From: Pseudomonadota bacterium
GTDB taxonomy: Bacteria > Pseudomonadota > Gammaproteobacteria > Xanthomonadales > Rhodanobacteraceae
Assembly: GCA_025351555.1 (NCBI GenBank)
Contig: JANXVS010000482.1
Location: 1-6,389, forward strand
DNA length: 6,389 bases
Direction: 5' to 3'
Part shown: positions 1 through 5,293 of the stretch, piece by piece
Layout: every line of letters starts with the position of its first letter
Numbering within the stretch: position 1 is the stretch's first letter
Position numbers and translations under genes: made by a program
The notes under the pieces: model-generated
Told to the model about the DNA's origin: nothing
The model's input: only the letters and a program-made list of their open reading frames with translations
Databases searched by the model: none

Positions 1-173
1 CTCCCGCGGTGACCGGCAACGACCTGGACATCCGGCGTCTGGGCTATGACCAGGACCAGTCGGGCCTGCCTGATCTTTACGGTGTGCGCGACATCGGCGC
101 CTTCGAAATGCAGCCCTATGCCGACCGCGTATTCACCGATACCTTCGGAGATCCGGTGCTGCTGGCGTACTGA
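1..173 (+). CDS. C-terminal end of a secreted beta-helix (choice-of-anchor-Q-like) protein, partial
   Basis: Only the last 57 codons are inside the window; the gene starts off the left edge and reads in the frame beginning at base 3, with TGA at 171-173. The visible part contains PAVTGNDLDIRR, then DQDQSG, then YGVRDIGAFEMQP, and ends ADRVFTDTFGDPVLLAY. The D-I-G-A-(F/Y)-E segment is the usual closing motif of choice-of-anchor-Q proteins, which are exported right-handed beta-helix proteins. It aligns without gaps to the C-terminus of the complete gene at 315-2189 over the 28 residues from DI to EM, and the two also share the tail DR(V/I)F-x-D-x-FGDP. The two genes are therefore tandem paralogues. 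A strong terminator follows 30 bases downstream, so this gene ends its own transcript. The precise function is unknown. Confidence 0.8.
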   Translation, partial: PAVTGNDLDIRRLGYDQDQSGLPDLYGVRDIGAFEMQPYADRVFTDTFGDPVLLAY

Positions 174-202
174 ACTTCCGATTGACGATCGGCAATGCAA
201 AA

Positions 203-232
203 AAAGCCCCGCAACCGCGGGGCTTTCGTTTT
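203..232 (+). terminator. Rho-independent terminator
   Basis: A perfect 10-bp stem, AAAGCCCCGC (203-212) and GCGGGGCTTT (217-226), closes the loop AACC and is followed by CGTTTT. The run of As on the left gives it a T-tract in the reverse direction too. It separates the partial gene at the left edge from the next gene at 315. Confidence 0.92.
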
Positions 233-302
233 GCGAAGTCAAATGATGTGAGTCACCTGCAAACGGCGTTCCTCGACAGTGCCCACCCCCGGGTTTGCGT
301 TC

Positions 303-308
303 GAGGAG
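303..308 (+). promoter_or_regulatory. Ribosome binding site that fixes the start of the beta-helix gene
   Basis: GAGGAG lies 6 bases before the ATG at 315. The longer reading frame could begin at the GTG at 279, but the 12 extra residues (PTPGFAFEERP region) have no Shine-Dalgarno sequence and would displace the signal peptide from the N-terminus. The ATG at 315 is therefore preferred. I could not find a convincing -35/-10 pair between the terminator at 203-232 and this site. Confidence 0.8.
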
Positions 309-314
309 CGTCCC

Positions 315-2189
315 ATGTCATCCGTCCGTTTCCTGAGCCTTCTCGTATCGATTGGCGCCGTGGCGCTATTCGTCGCCACTCCAGCGGCCTTCGCCGTCCC
401 GAAGATCGCATACACCGTCGGCGGCGACGGGCGTTGCGACTTTACCGATATTCCAGCCGCGGTCGCCGCGGCCGCAGCCAATCCACCGCATACCATTTTC
501 GTCGCTGCGAATGCGACCTACAGCGCCCAAAAAATCGCTATCACCAATCAGGATGTCAACATCTTTGGCGGCTTTCCGAACTGTTCCACGTTGGTTTCGC
601 CGACTGGCAAGACGACGATCAGCGGCGCTGGCAATGGCGGCCAGGACAGCGTGTTTTATATCACCGGTACCAGCAACGTCACGCTTTCAAACCTCACGAT
701 CACCGGTGGCAGCTTGCCCTCCAATAAAACCGGCGGCGGCATCTCGTTTGTCGGCAACGGTTCCCTCACAATCGCCGAGTCCTCGGTGTTCAACAACTCT
801 GCAGGATCCGGTGGTGGTATCAACGTCAACGGATCCGGCGGCTCGGCCACGTTGACCATAGGCGCGAACATGTTCATCACCGGAAATATCGCGCAGGATT
901 CGGGCGGGGGTATCCGTGTGGAGGGCAATACGCGGCTATTCGTGCTCGCGGACGGCATTTTCATTGCGCAAAATCACGCGAATGCCGGCAACGGCGGCGG
1001 CATTCAAGTGATCGGCCCGGCGCGCGCCGACATCGGCTCGCCGGGTGCGGGTAACTCGGGAGTGATCAACAGCAACACGGCGGTCAATGGCGGTGGTGTG
1101 TCGGTTGACGCGGGACAGAACACCGGACAGGATGCCACGCTACGCCTGTTCAGCACCGATGCCACGCGTCTGGCGCGCATCTCGAACAATGCCGCCAGCA
1201 ATATCGGTGGCGGTATTTACCTCAAGCCGCATACCTTATCGTTTTCGCGCTACGTGCTTGCATCCGTGTGCGCTCACGATTATCGAATCGATGGGAACGT
1301 CGCTATGGAAGGAGCCGCGATCTACGCAGATACAGATTCCTCCGTTGCATCGGCCGCACAGGGCGGCTTTATCTTGCTGGAGGCCGGTGGTTACGATTTC
1401 TGCAATCCGGAGACGCCAGAATCGCTCGGTGCCGTGGCCTGCACCTTGGGCGCGAGCTGCAACATGATCGATGGCAACCAAGCCATCGACATCAACAATA
1501 ACAGCCAGCCGACCGACGGCGCGACGATATTCGAGCAAGACGGCAGCCAGCTGTTTGCCGATCGTTTGATGTTGCGCGGAAACAGTGGCGGCTATGTACT
1601 GCGGAATACCGGCGGCTCCAACATCCCTGTGAACGTCCGTCTGTCGAACTGCCTGTTCGCCGATAACCAGCTGACCCACGAACTGATCTTTGGTGATTCT
1701 GGTGCAGGATTGTCCATGGACAACTGCACTCTTGCCAACGATGGGATCGGCTCAGTGGATGTGATCCACAACGAGAATGCAGTGACGATCACCAACAGCA
1801 TCATCGATGAGGCATCTCATGGGACGCTCCACTATTTGGGCGATGCGGGGAATAGGCACGTCAGCTATGTGATGTCGAACGACATCACGACGCTGCCGGC
1901 TGATCCGAGCATCATCGCCGACGATCCGCTGTTCATCGACATGGCACACGGCGACTATCGTCTGAAGGCGACGAAACTTGGCAACACCATCACCGCGTCG
2001 CCCGCGATCGATTTCGCGGCGCCGGTGGCTGGCGACGATCGCGACATCGCAGGCAATCCACACGATCAGGATATTGGCGCAATCGTTGATCGTTTCGGTG
2101 TGCGCGATCTCGGCGCCTACGAAATGCAGCCGATCACCGATCGCATCTTTGCCGATAGCTTCGGCGATCCGATTTCGATCGTTTATTGA
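315..2189 (+). CDS. Exported right-handed beta-helix protein, choice-of-anchor-Q type
   Basis: 624 residues. Residues 1-27 form a Sec signal peptide with a basic start, a long hydrophobic core and an AFA|VP cleavage site. Residues ~28-125 hold an entry region (GDGRCDFTDIPAAVAAA, later VNIFGGFPNC) typical of the cap of pectate-lyase-like helices. Then come six glycine turns, GGGISF, GGGINV, GGGIRV, GGGIQV, GGGVSV and GGGIYL, at about residues 140, 166, 197, 227, 259 and 298. They are separated by N/T/S-rich strands (NNSAGS, NSNTAVN, NNAASN), the pattern of polymorphic-outer-membrane-like beta-helices. A second half (~315-530) is richer in Cys, with IDGN repeats. The C-terminal module has DDPLFIDMAHGDYRL (~535), SPAIDF, and FGVRDLGAYEMQP (~595), ending DRIFADSFGDPISIVY. 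The mature protein has eight cysteines, so disulfides in the periplasm or outside the cell are plausible. It is probably surface-exposed or secreted. No catalytic residues are recognisable, so binding or adhesion is as likely as polysaccharide cleavage. It probably shares a transcript with the gene at 2261, as no terminator lies between them. Confidence 0.88.
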   Translation: MSSVRFLSLLVSIGAVALFVATPAAFAVPKIAYTVGGDGRCDFTDIPAAVAAAAANPPHTIFVAANATYSAQKIAITNQDVNIFGGFPNCSTLVSPTGKTTISGAGNGGQDSVFYITGTSNVTLSNLTITGGSLPSNKTGGGISFVGNGSLTIAESSVFNNSAGSGGGINVNGSGGSATLTIGANMFITGNIAQDSGGGIRVEGNTRLFVLADGIFIAQNHANAGNGGGIQVIGPARADIGSPGAGNSGVINSNTAVNGGGVSVDAGQNTGQDATLRLFSTDATRLARISNNAASNIGGGIYLKPHTLSFSRYVLASVCAHDYRIDGNVAMEGAAIYADTDSSVASAAQGGFILLEAGGYDFCNPETPESLGAVACTLGASCNMIDGNQAIDINNNSQPTDGATIFEQDGSQLFADRLMLRGNSGGYVLRNTGGSNIPVNVRLSNCLFADNQLTHELIFGDSGAGLSMDNCTLANDGIGSVDVIHNENAVTITNSIIDEASHGTLHYLGDAGNRHVSYVMSNDITTLPADPSIIADDPLFIDMAHGDYRLKATKLGNTITASPAIDFAAPVAGDDRDIAGNPHDQDIGAIVDRFGVRDLGAYEMQPITDRIFADSFGDPISIVY

Positions 2190-2244
2190 GCCGCCAGTTA
2201 TGCACTGATCAGCGCGCCATATCCGTCGCGTCCATTTTCCTGAC

Positions 2245-2261
2245 TTATCGGGAATCGATAA
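2245..2261 (+). promoter_or_regulatory. Small hairpin holding the Shine-Dalgarno sequence of the jelly-roll gene
   Basis: TTATCG (2245-2250) pairs with CGATAA (2256-2261) around a GGAAT loop. The only Shine-Dalgarno-like bases, GGGA at 2250-2253, lie in the loop and its closing pair, 7 bases before the ATG, and the stem includes the A of that ATG. The pairing is seen in the sequence. A regulatory role is conjecture, and a 6-bp stem of this composition is weak. Confidence 0.3.
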
Positions 2262-2851
2262 TGACTCTGAATCTAAAGCGCATACGCCAATATATTTTTG
2301 CCGCTCTGGTTTTCGCGCCTTGCATTGCAAGCGCGCAAAACCTGCTGGCGAATGGCAATTTCGATTCCGACTTGAGCGGCTGGACATTTCCGGACGCTCA
2401 ACCGAGTTGGTCCGGATTCGATGCGAATGGCGCGTTGAACTCCGGCTCTGCCCTCGGCACGAATGCGGCAGCCGCAGCCGGAGCTCGAGTCTTGGTATTG
2501 CGGCAGTGCATTGCGATTACGCGGCCCGGACTCTATGTGCTCGGCGTTTCGGCCTTTACTCCGGCCGGGCAAGTCGACGGCCATCTGCTCTTTTCCTACC
2601 TCGCGCGCGCCAACTCGCCGGATTGCAGCGGAGGCTCCTTCAATAGCGGCGGATTGTTCCTGCCGAGCGTCGGACAGTGGCAGCGCTACACCAGCGGTAC
2701 CGTTCTGCAAATTTCTGGACCGTTGGCGCCCGATACGACGGTGGAGGTTCTGCTCGGCATCGACAAGACGCCCGCCGGTGGCAGTTTTCGCGGTTATTTC
2801 GACGATGTTTCCCTGGCGCTCGATCCGATCTTTACCAACGGCTTCGAATGA
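2261..2851 (+). CDS. Exported jelly-roll (carbohydrate-binding-like) protein
   Basis: 196 residues from the ATG at 2261. The frame is open back to a TTG at 2186, but the ATG gives a clean signal peptide: KRIRQ, hydrophobic IFAALVFAPCIA, and cleavage at ASA|QN near residue 25. The mature protein begins NLLANGNFDSDLSGW and its fold ends FRGYFDDVSLAL. That pairing of an opening NL-x-NG-x-F---GW strand with a closing Y-x-DDVSL strand is characteristic of galactose-binding-like beta-sandwiches (CBM4/9-type and related discoidin-like modules). There is no catalytic domain, so the protein would be a stand-alone binding or structural module outside the cytoplasm. Two cysteines lie in the mature part (RQCIAI and SPDCSGG). 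The C-terminus, DPIFTNGFE, resembles the tails of the two beta-helix proteins upstream despite the unrelated fold. The start is 71 bases after the beta-helix gene, so the two are likely co-transcribed. The stop overlaps an ATG (ATGA) of the next small frame. The ligand is unknown. Confidence 0.82.
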   Translation: MTLNLKRIRQYIFAALVFAPCIASAQNLLANGNFDSDLSGWTFPDAQPSWSGFDANGALNSGSALGTNAAAAAGARVLVLRQCIAITRPGLYVLGVSAFTPAGQVDGHLLFSYLARANSPDCSGGSFNSGGLFLPSVGQWQRYTSGTVLQISGPLAPDTTVEVLLGIDKTPAGGSFRGYFDDVSLALDPIFTNGFE

Positions 2852-2994
2852 ACCACGAGCAGCGACCGTTGCTAGAATCTGCCCCGGCGGTTACTGGCGA
2901 CGATCGCGACATTCGTACCTTGCCTTTCGACCAGGACGTCCCCGGCGTTACCCATCGGTTCGGCGTACGCGATCTCGGCGCCTATGAAATGTAG
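2848..2994 (+). pseudogene. Orphan C-terminal module of a choice-of-anchor-Q protein (remnant or coupled 48-residue ORF)
   Basis: The frame starts at an ATG overlapping the TGA of the preceding gene (ATGA, 2848-2851) and encodes 48 residues ending at TAG. From residue ~13 it reads PAVTGDDRDIRTLPFDQD, then HRFGVRDLGAYEM, and stops. Over the 28 residues from DI to EM it aligns without gaps to both other copies in this window. By hand count it has 18 identities with the 315-2189 gene and 16 with the left-edge gene. Both of those continue EMQP; here the Gln codon position is TAG, one C-to-T change from CAG, and the IF-type tail is lost. There is no signal peptide and no helix body. I read it as the surviving 3' end of a third paralogue. 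A short translated product coupled to the upstream gene cannot be excluded. Confidence 0.72.
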
Positions 2995-3020
2995 CTTCTC
3001 AACGCCTGCGAGGTGCGAAC

Positions 3021-3050
3021 AAAAACCCCCGCACTTGCGGGGCTTTTTTT
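3021..3050 (+). terminator. Rho-independent terminator between convergent genes, probably bidirectional
   Basis: AAAAACCCCCGC (3021-3032), loop ACTT, GCGGGGCTTTTTTT (3037-3050). The stem is CCCCGC/GCGGGG, then one C:C mismatch, then A5:T5. Seven Ts follow on the + strand and five on the - strand. It can therefore end both the left-hand operon and the - strand gene finishing at 3087. Its core is almost the same as that of the terminator at 203-232. Confidence 0.9.
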
Positions 3051-3086
3051 CGTGACAACTGTGAAACTGCACCGACGCTCCTCCCA

Positions 3087-4109
3087 TCAGAGTCCGCGGG
3101 TTGCCGCAACCTCACGCGCCCAGTCGAGCGCGCCGAGGCGTTGCCACAGATCCAGATATTCGCGGCGATAGATCCAGGCTTCGTCGTCGCCGCCGACCCG
3201 GATACCCAACGGGCTCAAACGCGGCGCTTTCGCATTCGGCTTGAGCAACCAGGCCAGCAGCTTGGGATACGCCGCCACAGCATCGCTCAGCGCGGTCGTG
3301 GCTTCGCCGCGGCGGCCCAGCGCGAACAATGCGAGCGCACGGCTATAGCGCATCGCGGCGAAATCGTCGGGGTGCAGATCGGCAAAGGCGAGCGCGTCGG
3401 CATGGCGGTCCAGTTCCAGATAGCGCCGCAACAGTGCGGTGCGGAATCCCTGATTGTCGTTCGGGTTCAGCGTGCGCACCAACCATTCGAGGCGTTCCAG
3501 ATTCTGCGCCGTCGGCGCATGCTCCAGATCGCGTGCGATGCGCTCGCCGAGCAAGCTCAATGCCGGGCGATTCTCAAGCCAGCCCCATTCGAGCTTGAGC
3601 CCTCCGACAGCGTTGGCGCGGATCACTTCGCGCAACAAACTCTCGCCACGATCGAGCAGGCCATTGACGAGACTACCGTGACCGCCTATCGGAAGTGCCA
3701 TTGCGGCACGCACCAGCCCATCGAGTACCGCAAATGCATTCCATAGCTGCGGATGCTTATCCAGCACCGCCAGCCAAGCGGGCGCCAGCGCCCAGATATC
3801 GCCGCTGGCATCGTCCTGCAACGGCGAATAGGCGATGCCCGGGAAGGCATCGTCCCAGAGTGCCAGCGTCGCTTTCAGCCCGCGCTTTGGCCGCAGTTCG
3901 CCGGCTGAATCGCCGTCGGCTTGCAGGGTGTAGTGCGAGGCGATCGGCGGTGCCGCGCGCCACAGATCGAGAAACTCGGCGATGGCCGGATCGCGCTCAG
4001 CAGCGACGCGCAGCAAGGCATTCCCGCCTTCGTTGACGACGCTGCGCAGCAGTCCGATCAGGTCGGCAAGCGCGGGATCGCGCCGCCGCTCGAAGCGCAG
4101 CAGAGCCAA
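3087..4109 (-). CDS. TPR-like protein, main (3') part of a frameshifted gene
   Basis: About 340 codons, read leftward from the frameshift near 4108 to the TGA at 3087-3089. The nominal start is a TTG at 4109 in the middle of what is plainly continuous protein with the upstream piece, so it is unlikely to be a real start. Visible features are LRVAAERDPAIAEFLDLW; an aromatic-rich middle (LWDDAFPGIAYSP, IWALAPAWLAVLDKHPQLW); and LKLEWGWLENRP at ~3570-3600. The motif TLNPNDNQGFR follows at ~3440-3475, then helical pairs of TPR type (RYLELDRHADALAFADLHPDD, then MRYSRALALFALGRRGEA). The C-terminus is GGDDEAWIYRREYLDLWQRLGALDW. The combination LEWG-x-L-x-NRP, then LNPNDNQG-x-R, then a YSRALALF-x-LGRR repeat matches a group of bacterial TPR proteins that I recognise by motif but cannot name. 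No signal peptide or membrane helix is present, so it is a cytoplasmic, probably protein-binding helical-repeat protein. Its function is unknown. Confidence 0.7.
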   Translation of the reverse strand: MALLRFERRRDPALADLIGLLRSVVNEGGNALLRVAAERDPAIAEFLDLWRAAPPIASHYTLQADGDSAGELRPKRGLKATLALWDDAFPGIAYSPLQDDASGDIWALAPAWLAVLDKHPQLWNAFAVLDGLVRAAMALPIGGHGSLVNGLLDRGESLLREVIRANAVGGLKLEWGWLENRPALSLLGERIARDLEHAPTAQNLERLEWLVRTLNPNDNQGFRTALLRRYLELDRHADALAFADLHPDDFAAMRYSRALALFALGRRGEATTALSDAVAAYPKLLAWLLKPNAKAPRLSPLGIRVGGDDEAWIYRREYLDLWQRLGALDWAREVAATRGL

Positions 4110-4452
4110 AAGCGCGCACGCTCGCGCGCTTCGGTCTCGCGCCCCTGGCTGAGCAGCAGGGTCACCTCCAGATGCGACAGCGACGGCGAGTCGGGCTCGC
4201 TACGCTGCGCCTGCGCGAACAAGGCCCATGCGCGTGGGTAGTCGCCGCTGTCGGCCAGCATGGTCACGCGGCGCTGCATCGACGCCGAGCGCAAGCTGCG
4301 ATCACCATGCGCCAGCGCGCGATCGAGCAGCGCGGATTTCTTGCGCGGCTTGCCAAGATTCGTGTACGCGTCGAGCAGCAGATCGAACAGCAATTCGTGG
4401 CGCGCGTCGAAATGCGTGTCGCCGCTGAACCGCGGCTCAAGCGTCGTCGCAT
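4058..4452 (-). pseudogene. 5' part of the frameshifted TPR-like gene
   Basis: This piece supplies the N-terminal region of the gene continuing at 4109-3087. Clear coding sequence runs from about 4440 (EPRFSGDTHFDARHELLFD) through LLLDAYTNLGKPRKKSALLD, SGDYPRAWALFAQAQ and SHLEVTLLLSQGRETEARERARF, giving TPR-like helix pairs with G/C-rich third codon positions. In this frame the protein derails after ARFW and stops at 4058-4060. Restoring one base in the TTTT run (AAAA at 4108-4111 on the + strand) joins it to LALLRFERRRDPALADL. The start is unclear. The only in-frame ATG-like start is the TTG at 4393, which would discard good-looking residues. An ATG at 4452, with GGGA just upstream, is in another frame and would need a second one-base change. 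The right boundary given here is that ATG and is approximate. Confidence 0.6.
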
Positions 4453-4469
4453 GATGTCCCGGAAAGTTC

Positions 4470-4484
4470 GTTTGGCGGCCAAAC
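4470..4484. promoter_or_regulatory. Palindrome upstream of the toxin-antitoxin promoter, possible operator
   Basis: GTTTGGC-G-GCCAAAC is a perfect 7-bp inverted repeat with a 1-base centre. It lies just before the candidate -35 box (TTGCGC, 4485-4490) in the divergent gap between the TPR-like gene and the antitoxin. It could bind the antitoxin or regulate the divergent gene; no binding is shown. Confidence 0.45.
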
Positions 4485-4513
4485 TTGCGCTGTATGCGTT
4501 TTGGATGCAGAAT
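4485..4513 (+). promoter_or_regulatory. Candidate sigma70-type promoter of the toxin-antitoxin operon
   Basis: TTGCGC (4485-4490), a 17-base spacer, and CAGAAT (4508-4513, four of six matches to TATAAT). The -10 box lies in the centre of the palindrome 4502-4520, which fits repression by an operator-bound antitoxin. Transcription from here would leave a short leader of about 20-25 bases before the ATG at 4543. The match to consensus is only fair. Confidence 0.4.
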
Positions 4514-4520
4514 GCATCCA
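4502..4520. promoter_or_regulatory. Perfect palindrome covering the -10 region of the toxin-antitoxin operon, likely operator
   Basis: TGGATGCA-GAA-TGCATCCA has 8-bp perfect arms and a 3-base centre. It sits 22 bases before the antitoxin start. Ribbon-helix-helix antitoxins of FitA/VapB type repress their own promoters through inverted repeats in this position, so autoregulation is the natural reading. Its centre is 34 bp from that of the palindrome at 4470-4484. Confidence 0.65.
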
Positions 4521-4542
4521 TTGTCATAACGAAACCCGCGCC

Positions 4543-4899
4543 ATGCCCACCACGTTCACGATCAAGCAGGTACCCGATGTGTTGGCCGATCAGTTGCGCC
4601 GGCGTGCCGCGCGCAATCGGCGCTCGCTGCAGCGCGAACTCTTGTTAATTCTCGAAACTGCCGCCGATGCTGCCAGCGCCCATGCCGTTGGCGAGCCCAC
4701 GCACGCGCCGTACCACGTCCAACTGGTCGCCGACGCCGCGCTACCGCGCAAGCAGCAACCCGGAAAATCTGCGCCGCCGGCTACCGGAAAATTGACTCTC
4801 GACGCACTCTGGCAACGCGCGCACAAACTCGGCGCAGCCATGCCCGCCGAATCCGTCACCATCGTCCGCCGCGACCGCGATGCCCGCCAGCGTCGTTGA
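4543..4899 (+). CDS. FitA/VapB-type ribbon-helix-helix antitoxin
   Basis: 118 residues from the ATG at 4543; the upstream in-frame ATG at 4501-4545 lies over the operator palindrome and is not used. The N-terminus TFTIKQVPDVLADQLRRRA, then ARNRRSLQRELLLILETAA, is the classic ribbon-helix-helix pattern: a short beta strand, P-D, helix, a loop of N-x-RS-type residues, helix. It is closest in style to FitA-like antitoxins. A Pro/Ala/His-rich linker (~45-85) follows. The last ~35 residues, LTLDALWQRAHKLGAAMP then ESVTIVRRDRDARQRR, match the toxin-binding tail seen in antitoxins paired with PIN toxins. At 118 residues it is longer than the roughly 80 usual for FitA, mostly because of the linker. 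It would neutralise the PIN toxin and bind the palindromic operator. There is no good Shine-Dalgarno sequence upstream. The gene overlaps the toxin by 20 bases, giving coupled expression with the antitoxin first. Confidence 0.85.
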   Translation: MPTTFTIKQVPDVLADQLRRRAARNRRSLQRELLLILETAADAASAHAVGEPTHAPYHVQLVADAALPRKQQPGKSAPPATGKLTLDALWQRAHKLGAAMPAESVTIVRRDRDARQRR

Positions 4900-5257
4900 C
4901 GCCTCGGCGCTCGCCGCGGTGCTGTTCGACGAGCCCGAGGCCGCGCCGATCGTCGCCAGCGTGTCCGGAAAACTGATCGCACCAACACTGATTCGCTACG
5001 AACTCGCCAGCGTCTGCACGACCAAGCTGATCCGCCATCCCGCGCGTGCCGAAGAAATCCACGCGCGCTACCGCTTGATCGGCAGCCTCGCACTCGACTT
5101 GTTCGAGCCGGACTGGGATCATCTGCCCTCGCTGGCGCGCCGCTGGGCCTTGTCCGCCTACGACGCCGCCTATCTGCAACTCGCCCTCGCCCGCAACGCG
5201 CCGCTGATTACTTTGGATGCGCGGTTGGCGGCGGCGTGGGATCTCGCGACAACATGA
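4880..5257 (+). CDS. vapC: PIN-domain ribonuclease toxin, VapC/FitB family
   Basis: 125 residues, the usual size for a PIN toxin. The four conserved acidic positions that hold the metal ions are all present: D7 in SVVDASAL, E41 in LIRYELAS, D95 in LSAYDAAYLQLA, and D113 in PLITLDARL. The order and spacing match the VapC/FitB fold, so the enzyme should be an active Mg2+-dependent endoribonuclease; known family members cut tRNA, rRNA or mRNA. The ATG at 4880 lies inside the antitoxin gene in another frame and has no strong Shine-Dalgarno sequence, which suggests translational coupling. Regulation is expected to be joint repression of the operon by the toxin-antitoxin complex. The gene faces the methyltransferase remnant across a 36-base gap. 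Its RNA target cannot be told from sequence. Confidence 0.9.
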   Translation: MPASVVDASALAAVLFDEPEAAPIVASVSGKLIAPTLIRYELASVCTTKLIRHPARAEEIHARYRLIGSLALDLFEPDWDHLPSLARRWALSAYDAAYLQLALARNAPLITLDARLAAAWDLATT

Positions 5258-5290
5258 GCCTGGCAATGCCCTACCTTCGGCATATCAGGC
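5258..5290. terminator. Imperfect hairpin between convergent genes, weak terminator candidate
   Basis: GCCTG-gca-ATGCC (5258-5270) pairs with GGCAT-at-CAGGC (5279-5290), making two 5-bp stems separated by an internal loop. It fills almost the whole gap between the toxin stop and the convergent gene's stop. No T-tract follows on either strand, so intrinsic termination would be weak. Confidence 0.35.
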
Positions 5291-5293
5291 GTG

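Noticed and set aside
246..256. GTGAGTCAC palindrome resembling a CRP half-site (TGTGA) upstream of the beta-helix gene
   Set aside because: A CRP site needs TGTGA and TCACA separated by six bases; here the halves overlap at one central base. No promoter is visible nearby, so it is probably chance.
1752..2387. A 211-codon open frame on the - strand
   Set aside because: It lies antisense to the 3' part of the beta-helix gene and the start of the jelly-roll gene, both of which have signal peptides, family motifs and sensible starts. The translation is rich in Arg, Ile and His with no recognisable domain.
2866..2882. TTGCTAGAAT, which resembles a -10 box (TAGAAT)
   Set aside because: It lies inside the orphan tail segment with no convincing -35 box, and downstream there is only the tail remnant and then a terminator.
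3141..3746. A 201-codon open frame on the + strand
   Set aside because: It is antisense to the TPR-like gene, whose motifs are clear. Long antisense frames are common in high-GC genes, and the translation is Gln/Arg-rich without domain features.
4108..4111. Programmed -1 ribosomal frameshifting in the TPR-like gene
   Set aside because: The site lacks the X-XXY-YYZ slippery pattern in the zero frame, and I saw no clear stimulatory stem-loop or pseudoknot; a plain one-base deletion explains it more simply.
4264..4527. A - strand frame starting at an ATG at 4527 (MTMDAFCIQ)
   Set aside because: It runs over the toxin-antitoxin operator and then in the wrong frame through the TPR-like gene, giving Arg/Ser/Cys-rich sequence. 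Only its internal ATG at 4452 might matter as a start followed by a shift.
4590..5093. A 167-codon open frame on the - strand across the toxin-antitoxin genes
   Set aside because: Its product is Arg/Ser/Ala-rich low-complexity sequence, as expected from an antisense shadow of GC-rich genes with intact ribbon-helix-helix and PIN motifs.
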